Source: Prunella strophiata (taxonomy: Eukaryota; Chordata; Aves; Passeriformes; Prunellidae). From it: a stretch of DNA of 64,000 bases. Below the pieces are notes generated by a model. It worked only from the letters and a program-made list of their open reading frames with translations. It was not told where the DNA came from and made no database searches. The translations under genes were made by a program, and so were the position numbers. Below are positions 26,101 to 40,300 of the stretch, piece by piece (positions within the stretch are counted from its first letter, which is position 1; each line of letters begins with the position of its first letter). The stretch is taken from the NCBI GenBank assembly GCA_036583965.1, contig JAZBQD010000001.1:29484597-29548596 (forward strand), given 5' to 3'.

Positions 26101-29100
26101 GTCAACCAACATTTTGTGCTGGTGTTTAAATAATAGGCTACATTTTAAAAAGAAAAAAAAAGTTGTTCTTGTCTGTTCCCAGGTGAACTCAAAAATGGAA
26201 AAAACAAGCCAAATTCCAACTTGGAGAGAATCTAAAGTAAGTCTGCTTTAATAGTTAGCCTTTGACTGGAGTGCCAGGCCCTGAGATGTTTGGAATATTT
26301 AATCTGCCACCTAAAAACCTATCAAATTATGTTTAGCTACCTCTTCAGAAAATATTTTTTCTCTCTGCTTCCCAAAGATGCAGAATCTATTGAAAATACA
26401 CACTTCATCTACATCTGTACTACTTTGATACACTACTTCCTTTGATAGTAACTTGTTCTGCATTGCATAGACCATCAGGCATTCAACACATATGTTGTTC
26501 ATGAGGCACCATATTCAAGAGAATAAGAAGCAGTTGTACCATTATAACTCAGTTGGTATTCAGCAGTAACAATTGCATTCATTTCAACAAGCTTGTCTTT
26601 CAAAACTCTATTCTCCTGGGGAATTCAATATAACCACTAGCTAGGTGCATACAGTATACAAAATACCCTTCAACTTAACTGCAAAATTCTAAACCCTACT
26701 CATAACAAAAAAAAAGGTGCAGAAAAACGTCTGTGGAGCTGCAGGACAAAGTCTTAATATCAGAAACACTCTGGTCAGAACATTTGGAAGATGCATTATC
26801 TAGATAAGCATTAACAGAAAGGCCTATCAGGAAAATTTCACCCAAACTACCACATTTTATTAAACACAGGGGAAATTTTTAAATCACCCCATTATTCTGA
26901 TGGCTTTAGCGAGCCTGTTTTCTCTGGCTTGAATGTAACATAAAAGAGATCTGACTTAACCCTAGCACTAAATAATGTGGAGACCTGCCTTAACGTCAGA
27001 GCCAGACTGAAAGAAATATTTTCATCCTGGCAGACTTCACAGAATCAGGAGTAGTGCCTTTTGATCAATGTCAGCCTAAATGCCAGCTGGTTGGCTAGCA
27101 CTTGAGGACTGAGCTCCACATTAGACATATTTTAACCTCACCAGCACTTGCCACTTATTTAAAAGCCAGGGATCCCTCACGGAATTTTGGAATTGTGAAG
27201 TCTGTGACATCTGGACCACAGAACATTAAAAAAGATTGTCCTAGGCATGCAGAACAGTTTGCAAGTGGAGAGAAAGAAAACAAAACTCTCCAGACAGATA
27301 TGTTCACTCATTATCTAAGAGAGGTAATGATCACTGTTTGAGTGCAAAACAATAATGTGAAAAATATAAACAGCAAAAGGATTTTAGATGACACTGATAT
27401 TTTAAAGTGAGGAAAATGTGATGCTCACAATTTAAGTTTCAAATTATTGCACCCTAATTTTAAAACATCATTTCTATTGAAATATAAATGGGCACAAAAA
27501 AGCAGCACATGATTGGCATGTGGAGATTTCTCTAACTGACAAACAGAATAAACCCACCTTCATTAACACTTTATACTCTCCTCTCATGCATGCTTATTCT
27601 TGATCAGCCAGGAAGACTGACAGACATATTTCAATGTGTCAAGCTAATTTCTTTACTAAATTGATTATAAGCTAAGGATATACCTATTCAAAAGATACTG
27701 TCCAATCTTCTTCTGCATCCCTCTGGAATAATAGTTTTTAAACACAACTTCAGTTCACTATTTCCATTTTATCCAAGTTGTAAATATTTTCTATTTGTAT
27801 GTTTTTTTCATCTTCTTCCCTAACTCACTGCTCTTTCTTTGGAAACAGCAGTTGCATACTTTAGTACAGCATTTAAAATGTATCAACCAAATGGACCCAG
27901 TTGCTCTTATTGCTTGTTCAGCCATCAATGCCAGGAACTGTTGAGACTCTTTTGGATGCTCCATACAAAATACAAGCCTATTACTACAGACTTGTTTTTC
28001 TCAGTTTATCCTTTTTATGGATCACAGATTCCTCATATCTTGAGAAGGTTTAAAAAGGTTTCAGGTTGAAAAATCTCTATAAATTACTAAGGACAGCACA
28101 CAACTCTATGGATTAATTGTTGCTGGACATAATTTTTAACTTTCAGAGTACTCATACATCACTGATAGCCATCTGTGGTTTCTATTAGAATACACTTCAA
28201 GAAAATTCATACTGTGGAACTTAAAATTTGTTCCTGTCAGCTCAAGAGCTTTTCTGCATTGTTTCTTGCTTATTATTCATAAAGAATTTAAGATCAAGAA
28301 AACCAGGTTTTTGTCTGCTGTTTCACTGAATTATAACTGAACATTACTGTTTCATTCCCTCTCTGCCAGTAAATCTCAGAAAACTTGTGTGGAGTCTCCT
28401 GTTGTTGAAGTCAAGTAATGGTTAGAAGGTAAAGAACTGTAACTGCAGTAGCAGTACAGATGCCTAATTCTGAGCAGTTTGGTCCTCAGGTACTTGATTA
28501 TAGCTCAGAGATGATGCAAAGCTTCATTCTTACTTTGTAATTATGCCAGGAATCAGGATAGGATATTACATAATTTATTTTAAAGGAAAGAAACTTTAAT
28601 TAATGAAAAAACCCTTATGAACAACTACACTGATAGCAGAAGAAAGCATGATCTTATCACACAGTCTAAATTTTGGTCCTATCAAAAATCGCTCTAAGTC
28701 ATCCTAGATTATTTGGAATTACCTCTCATGGAGCCTCCTGATCAAATTTAATTAGATATACTAGATAGGAGTGAAACTGTAAGAAGGAGAGGTTTGAAAT
28801 TATGTTCCATGTGGTTAAAAAGTGTTAACACACTGATGGGCTAAAGTTTTTCCCATGGTCCACATTGCTCTAACAAAAAGTCTGGATAAAGGCTGACAGC
28901 CAAGTCTCTCTCTGCTTAGGTATTTTTGCCCACTGAATTAATTGAGACCAATGATCAAAAATGTGAAAAGATCATGAACCTGTTGGGTCATTTGCCTCAC
29001 AGCTGCAGAGAGGAATTCCACCCCCAGGAGGAATCATCCCCCAGCTGTCTAGAGACATACCATTTCCAAGAGTACTCTCCCTGAAGGAAAAGCTCTGCAA

Positions 29101-30459
29101 GAGTAATTTACACTTTGGCAACACTTATCCTAAACATCATTCTCAAGGGAGACATTGATATGTTTTACTACAAAGCTGGCCTGGGACCCATCTATCATAC
29201 ACTGTGAAAAACAGAGAGGCAGGACCAAAATTTATAGCATGCCACCCATGCAAACACACAATCCACCTTGGAAAAACACTTTAGCAACAGAGAAGAATCC
29301 AAGCCCCTTTGTATTTTCACAAAGGTACTGTGGTAACAGGTTGGAGAGGAAAAGGGCTTTTTACAGTAGAGGTGAGAAAGGGTGGTGCCTGTCTAAGGCA
29401 ATAAGGGCAGGTGTACTTAACAATCCATCCACAATGCTTACAATATGTCATCTCAATTACAACAATATTTGGATAAATCATTCTCAGTGAACACCCCTAG
29501 AGCTCTCCAACCTTAGCTCATTATTGTAAGCATAAAATAAAAGTATATTTACTTTTCAAATGAAACAGATTTAGCATCACGTTAAAGTGCACTAAATCAG
29601 TTTGAGACATAAACACATTCTTCCCTTAACACCATGGGTAGATTGCAGGTTCAAAGAACGAAAAAAAAGTTTTAAAAAGGATGAAATCCATTAACAACCC
29701 ATACTTCACCTTACTGATGAACATGATCTGGTCCAGACCACAATGGTTATTATCGGAAACTTGAAATGCATCTTTGCCTAATATCATATAAATTCCCTTT
29801 GAATGTGAAATAATTTTAATCAGAAGAAAGTCAGTTTAGTATAGATTGATTTTCTGATAGTGGACTTAGTAGCTGAGCATTTATTTATTCTTCCTTCATG
29901 ACTATTTGCTAAAGAAAGAGAAAAACTAATACCTAGTCAAGTATAATATTGCATATACTCTTTAATAATTTTTTTTTTCCCCTCAAAATTCCATCCAGTA
30001 CACCTTGGGCTAGTTGTAGAACTGTGCCAGAGAGAGGAGGACCATTCTCCCCAGCCCTGTTTCTTCTCTATCACCCACTTAGATCTTGGACCTGCAGGCC
30101 CAATTGGTAGGGGCAAGTCTACTTTGTTTCCTTCTCCATCAGGAGGGCTAAGCTTGCTGAAGGGTGGAAAGCAGGCTTGCAATGAGAGCACACTTGCTCT
30201 AATTCCATTTTTATAGAAATGAGAAACTAGTTGTGCTGAAATTGTAGAGATTATAAACATTGTGTTCTATATTGTGCCATCAGATTTCAAGCAGATGGCT
30301 CAGTTTATTCAGCAGATGTCTGGGTAGCATGATCTATTCCAGTGTTTGGCTACAAATAAACTGACGAGGCTGACCAACCCTAAAGGAATTCATGAAAACT
30401 TCTCATGTTCAGAGTAGTTCACAACAGGAATATTTATATATTACTAGCTTTCCCACTGT
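23103..30459. other. non-coding sequence, no gene seen
   Basis: About 7.3 kb without a recognisable gene. Open frames are 60-111 codons with no domain. It contains a T17 tract at 25914-25930, a GC-box-like GGGGCGGGGGG at 25260-25270, and a moderately GC-balanced, repeat-free block at about 26880-27120 that could be conserved non-coding DNA. Confidence 0.55.
25914..25930. repeat. T17 homopolymer
   Basis: A run of 17 T within a T-rich stretch at 25886-25930. It could be an inverted poly-A tail, but no element body is recognisable. Confidence 0.7.
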
Positions 30460-30498
30460 AAAAAAAAAAAAAATATATATATATATATCTATATATTT
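30460..30498. repeat. A14 tract followed by an AT dinucleotide array
   Basis: About 14 A run into roughly eight AT units (30473-30488) and then TCTATATATTTATT. This is simple-sequence DNA and likely length-variable. Confidence 0.75.
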
Positions 30499-31916
30499 AT
30501 TACTGCCTCCATTCATGATCTCATAGCTTTTTAGACATATATTAGCTTTCCTCTTCCAGGAAAAAAGTGCCATCATGTTTGAAAGTCTCAGCTGCAAAAT
30601 GTAGGAGTGAAAATTATGCTATGAATTTTTTATGATCATATCCTATTTAGTGTAAAGTTCAAAGGTCTATAAATATTCAAAGATATGTAGGATTCTGTGG
30701 AATGTATTTCTTGGTTATATTCAGATCTGATAAAAAAACATTTGTGACATGAACTAGAAAACAATTTTCAAAATGTGTTTTATTAATTCCTTGCTCATAA
30801 TGGTAGATAAGAACACAGGACAAGAACTTTTCAAGTCTGTATACTTATAACTTTTACTTTTGAATAAAGTTCTCTATAGGACTGCTAGCAGATGAATATT
30901 TTCTTTTCATGACTGAGCTGAGAACTACAAAAGAATAGATACTGCCAGTAACCAGGAGCTAAGCATACAAACAGAATGGAAACAGAACTTCAGAACCAAG
31001 TCAGTGGAGCTCTGCTGACAGCAAATTTTCTACCACATAAAGATCTTGTCAGCCATGTAAAGATTTCTTCCAGTGGCAGAACTAGCATCTAAAATTGAAG
31101 TACTTATTTGAACAAGATTAGGATAAATGGTGGTTACATTTTCATCATCATAATAACAACAGTAATTAAAAAACCTTTCCTAGGTGTTCTAGAACTACTT
31201 TTATTCCAAGAATCTAAAGCTTGGGATTTTATTGCTACTTGACCTTTTTGTCCACACATTTGATTTTGCCAACTTCCTTACATTGTTGTATTTTAGAGTT
31301 TGATATAAACACAAAAAAATTAGTTCAGCCTCTGATGTAAGATGTACAGTTTGTAAATGACTTAGTTTTAGAGCATTTATAATTCATGGCATTAGATGCA
31401 TCTAGAATATAAATGCAGATGTTTTAGAGAATCTGTATTTCAAATGTTTAAAATTAAGCATATTCTTAAGTTTGTCACTGAACTGTTCCTTATAGCTGTC
31501 ATATATTTCACTTGCAGAGGAATCAGAGCTTGCAGAGTAGGAAATGGGAATCCTTACAATATAAAAGCATTAATTGCAATGCAACTTTATATGTTATTGA
31601 ATTTCTGGATCACTCATCCCCAAAGAAACTTGAAAACAGAATTGAGCTAATAGATATAATGGCCACACCTAGAGATGTGTTACAGGTTTACAAGAATACT
31701 ACACAAAACCTAGAAATTACCCTCCTGAATACGAATACCAGTTATAATAAAATACATATGGGCTGAATAGCACCCAAAATTCCAGATATTTTACTCTGAT
31801 GAAACCTTACAAAAATCCTGTTTCAGGGCCATGCTAGTGCAGGCAGATTGCTTCTGGGCTCATACTTGTGGTTTCTGCAAGATTTGTGCTGTGATTTCAT
31901 TCAGACCTGGGGCTTC

Positions 31917-31935
31917 TGCAGTGCATTGCACTGCA
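31917..31935. repeat. 19-nt inverted repeat
   Basis: TGCAGTGCA and TGCACTGCA flank a single T, giving an almost perfect palindrome. The role is unknown. Confidence 0.6.
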
Positions 31936-32238
31936 CAATGAACATACACTAAAGCAATTTCACAGGCAAGTCAACCAGGATACCTATGGATTAACAGGCA
32001 CTTAAGCAATGAGGAACAATTTATATGCAAATTGGTTTTGATCTGAGACTCTTAAACTGCAGCTCAGGTGAAACTGAAGTATGTGAATCCCTTTCTTGAA
32101 TCCAGAATTCTATGTCTTATGCTTTTCAGATCTACCTGCAGTGCACAGCAAAATGACTACGTAGTGCCACAAAAAGCAGAAGAGAGAACTATTTTGCAGT
32201 AGAGAAATACTGCAGTGAGCTTGAAAGTGAATCAAATT

Positions 32239-32290
32239 AAAAAAAAAAAAAAAAAAGAAGAAAGAAGAAAAAACAAGTGAGAAGAAGAAG
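32239..32290. repeat. poly-A followed by a GAA-rich purine tract
   Basis: An A18 run (32239-32256) is followed by GAAGAAAGAAGAAAA and AGAAGAAGAAG words, forming a nearly pure purine strand of about 50 nt. It is simple-sequence DNA of microsatellite origin. Confidence 0.7.
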
Positions 32291-34979
32291 TCTGGGAAAG
32301 TAATAACATTCTGCAAGAAGCTGCTGCAAAGCAAAACATGAGTGAATTACAGTTTGTCAAAGTAGCTTAAAGCAGCCTTAAAGAAGCAAAAGTCTGCCAG
32401 TGAGAGAGCATTTCCCTATAACTCTGATTGTCAAGTTTAAAGCTCTAGGGCTGTCACCAAAAGGAACACAAGTTGTTACACCACAGAGACATTTTTAACT
32501 CGAGCTACATAACAGCCTTGCTTTTCAGTTACAAGGTGTTCCATTCTCTTGCACAGAGGCTCACTTTTAACGACCAGAGGAGTACTTCTGCAGAGCTTGC
32601 TACTTTGACTTGTGATCAGACTTCAGCCATGAGCTCCTGTCTCAACTCTCATCCTTGCCTACTTGCTTTAAATTAACTCCTTAATTGCTGCTGTACTCAA
32701 GTCAAAGCACCTTGGAGTGTACAAATGCTCTGTTTGAAAATGCCTCAACTCATCATTGCAAGATGAGAAAGATCTTAGGTGTGCCCTAAGTAACATTCCT
32801 GTGCAGTTTTTAACTTTCAGCACAGAATTATGTGAATCTTCCTGCCTGTCATGGCACAGACCATACCAGGACACAACATATTTTGTCCCCTGTCTTGAGA
32901 AGTACTTGGAGGATGCCACAGTTGTTAAGGCCTGAGCCTGAAGTGAGGCAGTCCTAGTAGAAAAAAATTAAAAATAAAATAATAAAATATAAACATAGCT
33001 AATGATTTTCACAGTCACATATTGAACACTTGCTATTCAAATAATTCTGTTCCATCTGATCTCTCAATCAAGCTGTGAAGTCCAGCTTTGCAGCCATTCT
33101 CACTTCACCAGTATCACACCACAGGCAGGGAGTTCTCCTTTCACCCCCTGGGAGCTCTCACTTTCACTGGGATAACATGAGGGCTTGCACTGTCCTCAAG
33201 GTCACTGAGGTTTCTAAAAGGATAGACAGGAATCTGGAGGGATTTACCAGCAGCCTGACAATCACTGATTTTGGTGCAGGTCAGACTACTAGATGGTTCT
33301 GAAAATCCCAAGTTCAAGCCTGTTTCCAGCTGTAGGCACCTAAACCTCTTTAAAATAGGATTGCATGAGAGTCACAATAAGGTCATTTAAGGAGATCAAG
33401 TAAGCTTTAAGTGGCATATGGCTATAAAAACAACAAAAGCAGCTGTGAAATGATAACAGCTTTGGACATGAACTATAATAGTTAGGAAGCTTTTAAACTG
33501 CCCTTTTAGATAAGATAGAGATTAATAAAACAGCAGCAATAAACACCATCAAAAGTTCTCTTCTAAGTAGAAATCTGTGACCAGAATTTAACAAGTCACA
33601 ACAATTAACTTTTTCTTCAAAAGAACTGATTGCATACTATTTTTCTTTTATTTAGATATTACTAAAGAAACTGTTTGGACTGAATTTTAAAGTAAGCATC
33701 AAATCACAAGTTGGACAAAGAAACTGTGCTGATGAGCTTGCAATCTATGTTCAGGAAAAGCAGCTCTGGTTGTCCAATAGTTCTCATAGTCAGTGAAGTC
33801 TTTGGGTTCTACAAATAATGTGCAGTGAAGTCTGGCCAAAACCTGGGGTTCCAGAGTACTCCCCAGCACCTCCAGGAGCCAGTCCTCACCCTTTCCTCTT
33901 GGAATGATGACTCTTACTACTGTTCAAGAATTCCCTTCCCCACCTCAGCAACCTTTTCTCTCCACATACTCTGGGCTCCTGGGCAAGCAGAGAGAGGGAA
34001 TACCTAGAGCAGAGTTGGCTTTCTTGCAGAGGAGGAGTGGGCAGGACAAACCTGAAGGTGTAAGGGACAAGGGAGACACAAGTGTTGGCACAGAAATTCT
34101 CCCCTGCCCAGCAACTACTTCTACCACATCTCTTGGCCACCTAGGAGGAATGAGAGCAGAGCAGCTGCCTGAGCTGGGTAGTACTTCAGGCCTATTTTCA
34201 AAGCAAAGACAAGGTTGACAGTCTGATGTTCTAGGCAAGTGATGAATTTTCCATTCTTAAAATATCACTGAGACAAAGAGGTACTTGAGGAAAATGGTAT
34301 AGGCAATAACCCTTAAATAAATGAAAGTGAAATATAGCATTTTAACAATTAATTACAGTATGGTCAGCAACAACAAATCACACTACTAAATTATTATAAG
34401 AGATAATTCTGTGTATGCACTCATATTTTCATTGCCTGCTTATTTACTGGAATTTTTCCCATGAGATTGTGAATATTGTAACTGCTACTGAGAGTCAGAG
34501 CAGGCAAGTGACTTACATCAGAGGACTGGTGCAGCTAAGCCAGAACTGGAAGCCATGGAATCCCATACCATCACAAAACAAGGTATTTGTTCTATTGCTT
34601 CCCATCACAGTGCTCTCACATTGGCCTCTGCTGACCTTGTATCAGGGCCTGAGCAAAGCAAAACTTACCAACAAAAGTCATCTAGTAATTCTTTGCATTC
34701 AGATTTTATAAATAAATATCCTATTTGTTAACCTTCACTGAGCTGAGCTCTGCATTCTATCAAAGGTAGAAACTCAATACAAGGAACCCTTCTGTGTCAG
34801 CTGGCTTCATTTTAGCCAGAATTGTGATGACCATGCAATGAAGATTCACATAAAATGAATGCATTTTAAATACCAGCAATGCTGCAACAACAACAAATCC
34901 TTGCTTTCTGAGGGGTTTCTATTTCAACTACTATCACATGACTCCAGATTTGTGACATAACTATTTTAGAATGCCTTTT

Positions 34980-34992
34980 CCCCCCCCCCCCC
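34980..34992. repeat. C13 homopolymer
   Basis: Thirteen consecutive C in an AT-rich setting. Long G/C homopolymers are much rarer than A/T runs and could adopt an i-motif or a G-rich complement structure. Length calls here are prone to sequencing error. Confidence 0.8.
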
Positions 34993-37788
34993 AACACTCT
35001 AGTTGTGCAGATTTAAAAGTCTAAGGTTTTGTCCTAACAATTCAGCAATATTAAACTTCTCAGATTTGCCCTAACAAACACTACAGTTTTGAAGCTTTAA
35101 ACTTTCAGGTGAATAAAAATCAATCCCAGTTTGGAAGTAAAATTTAGGAAAATGTCTTTTAATGTCCAAGGGTTACACAAGCAGCCTTTAAAAGGTTTCA
35201 CTGAATGTAGGAGTAAACAAATTCCATCCATTTCCTTCCTTTATGTACCAGAACTGCTTTCAGCTACTTCCACTGTCCCTACTCTACTACATTTATGTAC
35301 ATTTAGCTTTTCCTTGTGTTTACATGAAGTCCCTAATTATTTTGCCATGAAGTTTAAATTCCCTTCTGCATCAACATGGAAGGTCTCAGATTTTGACTAA
35401 TGCAACAAACTTGGAGGAGAAACCCTCACAGTTCAGAAAAAACTGCCCTTTGTGGTCTTACCAGCTGCAACTAATGGACCCTTCCTCCATTACTGATCAC
35501 TGCTGCTCTGTTCTGCCCATACTGCTGTTTGTACAGTTACATTGAAAAGTAGAAATGATTTATTTATTTAAGGTCAGAGACACTCTTTATTTTTGTAGAG
35601 GGTTGAGGTTTTTGCTTAGTTGTTTTTCTAAATCCAGAAACCTTTTAGTTGACTGGCTTGCAGTTTAATCTCAAAAGCTGTTGTAGCAGTGCAGTTGAAA
35701 AGGCAATGAACTCCTGCACTGAAATGAATGTCTGGGGGCAGAGAGAGGTGGGAATGTCTAATCTGGCTTCCTTCCCAGAATTGACATGACACAAATATGT
35801 TGTTTTCAATGAAGCAAAATGCTGAGCCTCTAGGTAAATATTCGTATTTATTTTGGGTAGAAGGGTAATTTCTAGTCAGGCTAAGTGTCTAATGAAGTGT
35901 TTAATAAGTAACAGAAGACTTAAAAAGATAGAAAAGTTAAACTTTTTTCCCCATAAAATACTTCTCTTACCAGTCATCAGCTTGATTTGAAACATACTTC
36001 AAGGATCTCAGCAATAATTACTCAAGTTTATCAGAGAGGTTACAAATCCCAGTTCTTCACGGGACCTGGAAAACTGGTGCATTTTTCAAAAATCTAGATC
36101 TATAGTAGTTTTAATTTTCAGATAAATATTTAAGGCTGATTTTTTAAACATTTTGACAACTAAAAAACATGGGTTTAGAAGTTGCTTTGAAATAAACCTC
36201 AATTTTGTTTCAAGATTTTTTTCAGCTATCCCACATGCATGAGCTACATAATTCAAAAATACAGGCACAGATGAGTAGTAAGAATTATTACTATTGTTTA
36301 AAAGTATACACAGTGTAGCCCCAGGATATGCAACCAGATTTGGATGATCTTGTTGAGAGGAGTTACGACTTATTCTTCCTACTTAAAAACCTGAAAACAA
36401 TAAGCAGGCAAACAAACACTCCAAGACTCATTTATCATTTCTCATCAAACTACTCAAAACAATGCACAAACAATGATAGAAATCTGAATAAAGATGCCAT
36501 CATTTTTATCAGCTAATCAAATAATTAATAATGATTTGTAATTTTGGTTTTGTAAACATACATTAATTACATTTTCCCACTAACACTTCTGATACAAGTG
36601 TAGAACAAAACATCAAATACCACAAAGGCTACAGCTCCAAGTGGAGTCTCTGATGATTCAGTAACATCTTGACACAACTACCTGAAGTGCAATATTGCCA
36701 AAACACATAAATTCAGGGGTTCCCCTGCCTTCTCCATACAGTTTACAGGTATCTTGTAATCACTTGATTTGAATGAAGCCTCAATCTGATGACACATTCA
36801 ACTCATTGAAGCTAAAGTGTACCAATCCATTAAGCTTCTTCTAAAATGCAATGCAATTATTAATAATTGTTGTTGGTTTTGTTGTATAAAAATTCCTTTC
36901 ATTTGGCTGGTATGTAATGACAATGCACTATGCCACTTGCATTTATATTTCTTTTACTTCACTTACTTGAATCTGTCAGGATCCATAGAATTCAAAACAG
37001 ACTTTGTTTTTAAAGAGGACTGCTTCTCCCCCACTTGTGCCTGCTATCAATTTCTAACAAAAATAACACTTAAATGAAAAGTTATTAAATAGAAGAATAA
37101 TTTTAGCTTCCTTTAATGATGTTTTTTTACCTCTAATACCTAAACTATTGGAAAGTGTAAACATCAATTGCTTTTGTTAAAGAACTATGCATGAAGTTCA
37201 TATGAAACCCAGCTCCATTGAAACAAACAATAACAGGGCGCCATTTACCTCTAATGAGCATTTTTCACACAATCTAACTCACTTATTTTGTGTTTAGTCC
37301 ACTTGCTTCTGTGCTTAAGTATTCAGATTTGAACATAAAATAAACTCTTTTCAATTTAATTATTCTCAAAAAACTGGTTTATTATTTTTTTACCTCTAGG
37401 GATGTATTCCTTTTTCATTATCTGGCTGGTAACAAGTCCAACACTAGGTTGGAAATTTCTTCCCTTGGAACCTGACCATATCATGTTTGCTCTACATTTC
37501 TTGATTGTAATGGGAATCAGATCATCAGTAATTATACAATCAAATATATTAGCCAGAAACATGTCCTTTCATCCAATGTTACATTAAACATTAAAATTAT
37601 AGTTTAAATTCCAGAAATTTGCAACATTTCCCCCAAGTGATTGAACTCTCCTGCTCACATTTTCAAACCAATTTTTATGAGTCTTTAATTGGCAGATGCA
37701 TACAGAAAAATAGCATCTTAGAAAGCTGATGCAAAGATCCCCTCTGAACAGGAATTTCCAAACCCTACTCATGGAACCACATCAATCA

Positions 37789-37835
37789 CAGAATCATTGG
37801 GAAAAACCTCCAAGATCACGAAGTTGAGCCTTTCT
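37789..37835 (-). mobile_element. CR1-type 3' end fragment
   Basis: On the + strand this reads AATCACAGAATCATTGGG, then ACCTCCAAGATCACGAAG. It is the reverse complement of a CR1 3' terminus, whose tail repeats are complementary to TCATAGAATC and lead into an ACCTCCAAGATCAT-type stretch. Only about 50 bp remain, so the element is heavily 5'-truncated or eroded. Confidence 0.6.
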
Positions 37836-40184
37836 GAAAATTTATTTTAGTTGCTAGAGGAATGGCTGAATGAGCATTTAAGCTCATGAAACATTGCAGA
37901 GCAGAGAGCCATGTGCTGGTGCATGTGCACACTTGCAGGGACATGAACTTCAGCTGTCCCATCTACTCCTGGGGCATTTTCTGGAATCACCTGCCTCTCT
38001 AGGACTTCCTGAGCCCACCCGGAAGCCTTTCCTTTATTTGCACAACTTTAGGAGTCTCTACCTTTTCTGGCCCCCAAATTTCAGGACTTCTAGCAAATGA
38101 TTTATCTTAGAGATTCTTACTCCTCTTTCAGATTAGATTTGAAAGCAGACAAGGGTGTTAAAAATTAGCAGTAGGTCACTGGCAGACACAGGCAGTATGG
38201 ATACATTAAAATTCCCATAGAAAATAAAATTAAAATCTATATAATTTGGGCTTATTGATGGTTTCAGTCAGGATCTCTTATTACACATCTATCTGTGCAT
38301 CTGATATTTCTCATGAAAATTTGGCACCAGTGTCATCATGGTCTAGTTCCCATTACCCTCACTGAAAATAGCTGTGGACTATGCTGAGGGAAAAAAGATC
38401 TTACTGTACCAAAGAGAACTTGTCTGGATCTGAAAAAATAAAGGTATTATATTCTATGCTAGCCTACTTTAATATATAGCTAAACAAGCAATTCTCTTTA
38501 AATGGTTTTCATTCATTATCTATTTCTACAAAATCAAAAAAGAGAAATAAAAAGGTGGAGGAGTACTCGGGCTCTTCCCTAAGTGAGGAAATACAGAAAT
38601 CCTGAAAACCAGATAAAAGGAGTCAAGCCAACATGTTTTTATGCCTGTCAGCCAAGTATTTATGCATTTTCCACCTAAGGTGATGAATCTATAACCTCGA
38701 AGTGTAGCACAGTGTAACCATATTCTATTTCCATACAACAAAATCTTTGAACTTGGGCTGAACTCTGTTCAGGAGTTTTTACTGAGAAAAGAAACTCCAT
38801 TTGCATCAATCCTCCTAGCAGCTATTCTCTTCAGAGCAATGGGTTGTGCATTCTTGGTAGGCCTAGAGACACAACTTTTCTCCTACATGGTGTTTACATA
38901 AACAGAATGAGCTGCAAATCTCCAAGACCACAGATTATTTCTTAATGAACTTGCCTTCAAACCACAGTTTTTACAGGTAGCAATGCTTCCAATAATTCTG
39001 CATCAACTGTTTATCAGAATATTTTACATTGAAATATGACAATTTGAACTGATTCCCCCTACATATTTACTCTAATATTGGACACAAAATGCTGACAATT
39101 TTCTTATGTGAAACCCAACTGGCTCCTGACTTACATCTACAGCAATGACAGAAATTGAAGCAACAAAAATCACTGGTTTTAATTGTAATTATATTAATAG
39201 CAAAACATACAATTTATATAAATAATTTTAATTTGATTTTCATTTGCACATTTTAATAACTTTCCCAAAAGAAAAGCTGATGGGTTTTGGGTATAATTTG
39301 ATATTTTCCTCTTGCTGCATTTATTTGATTTCCTCTGCTGCCTGCATTTAACTCAGTGGTTTTACCTGATGACTTTACGTTTACTTTATTTCTAATGTTA
39401 AGCTATATTAGAGAAATTCACTTAGAAAATACATAAGACAATAACTTTTCAAGTTTGTATAAGGATGAGGTTTTTAAAGTTTATATGTATCAATAATATT
39501 TGGATAGAAAGTGGGATCTGCTTAAGATAAACAAAACAAGCAATCTGAAATTTTATTTGTTAAACAAAGTTGTTTTAAATATATCTGGTTCCTTAGATAC
39601 TTGAAGTATTAATAAAGTAATTTTCAGTGTAAATTTAATTTAAGTAACATGATTATTTTTCTGAATTTAGTGATTTAAATATATTACTTCATTCTTCCAG
39701 GACTTTCAGACACAGATTGTAAGATGCAGGGGAATAGTTGTTGCTTTTTCTATTCTCCCAACTGGATTTTAATTTTGCAATTAATTAATTATAAACTACC
39801 TGAAAAAAACCCAGAACACTAAAATATTCACACGCATGGGGAAGGAAGTGTTTATATCAACAGCTGGTTTAATATTTCAACAAACTAATTCCAGAAAACA
39901 ACTTTGGCAGAATATCTAGGCTGCTCTTACTATTTTCAAAGGAAAATTGTTTTAATAGTTTGCAGCAAATATATTCGTTATATAAATTACTTTAAATTCT
40001 ATGAGTATATAACACTTTTTTTTAAACTACTAAATATATGTTTAGAAAGTCAATTAAAATGAAAACAGATGTCTTTTTTATCTACCCTTGAATGAAAAAT
40101 ATAACATCTGACTGCTTGGAGGGAAATCCAAAAGCGGTTATATTATGAACTGTGACAAACCCACTGGTCAAAAATTAAATCCAT
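37836..40184. other. non-coding sequence, no gene seen
   Basis: AT-rich sequence with many TAATTA/ATTTAA words, for example TTAATTAATTATAAA near 39781. Open frames are under 75 codons. The stretch from about 39180 to 40080 is very AT-rich and has no recognisable element. Confidence 0.55.
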
Positions 40185-40300
40185 GAAGTGCAATAATTAA
40201 TATCTTGCATTTACATAGGTAGTCTTTCATCTCAAAGAATCCTGAAGCACTTTCCACATACACCTGAAATATATCTTCACAAACCTTGAGATTCATGCAA
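40185..40300 (+). mobile_element. ancient interspersed repeat (L3/MIR-type 3' region), tentative
   Basis: The phrase CTTGCATTTACATAGGTAGT, then CTTTCATCTCAAAGAATCCT and GAAGCACTTTCCACAT, resembles a segment found in ancient vertebrate L3/MIR-type repeats (a TATATAGCRCCTTTCAT, CCAAAG, CAAAGCACTTTACAAA pattern). It is diverged and the boundaries are approximate. The family name is a recollection, not a search result. Confidence 0.45.

Larger units (their letters stand above)
30499..37788. other. non-coding sequence, no gene seen
   Basis: More than 7 kb without a recognisable gene. Notable content is a 19-nt palindrome at 31917-31935, an A18/GAA-rich tract at 32239-32290, a GC-richer patch at about 33830-34220 open in several frames on both strands (up to 104 codons), and a C13 run at 34980-34992. 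The GC-richer patch may be an unrecognised old repeat. No splice-bounded exon could be argued. Confidence 0.5.

Noticed and set aside
27045..27065. CACAGAATCA phrase resembling a reversed CR1 tail
   Set aside because: Sequence on either side does not continue into CR1 3' UTR, so the 10-bp match is coincidental.
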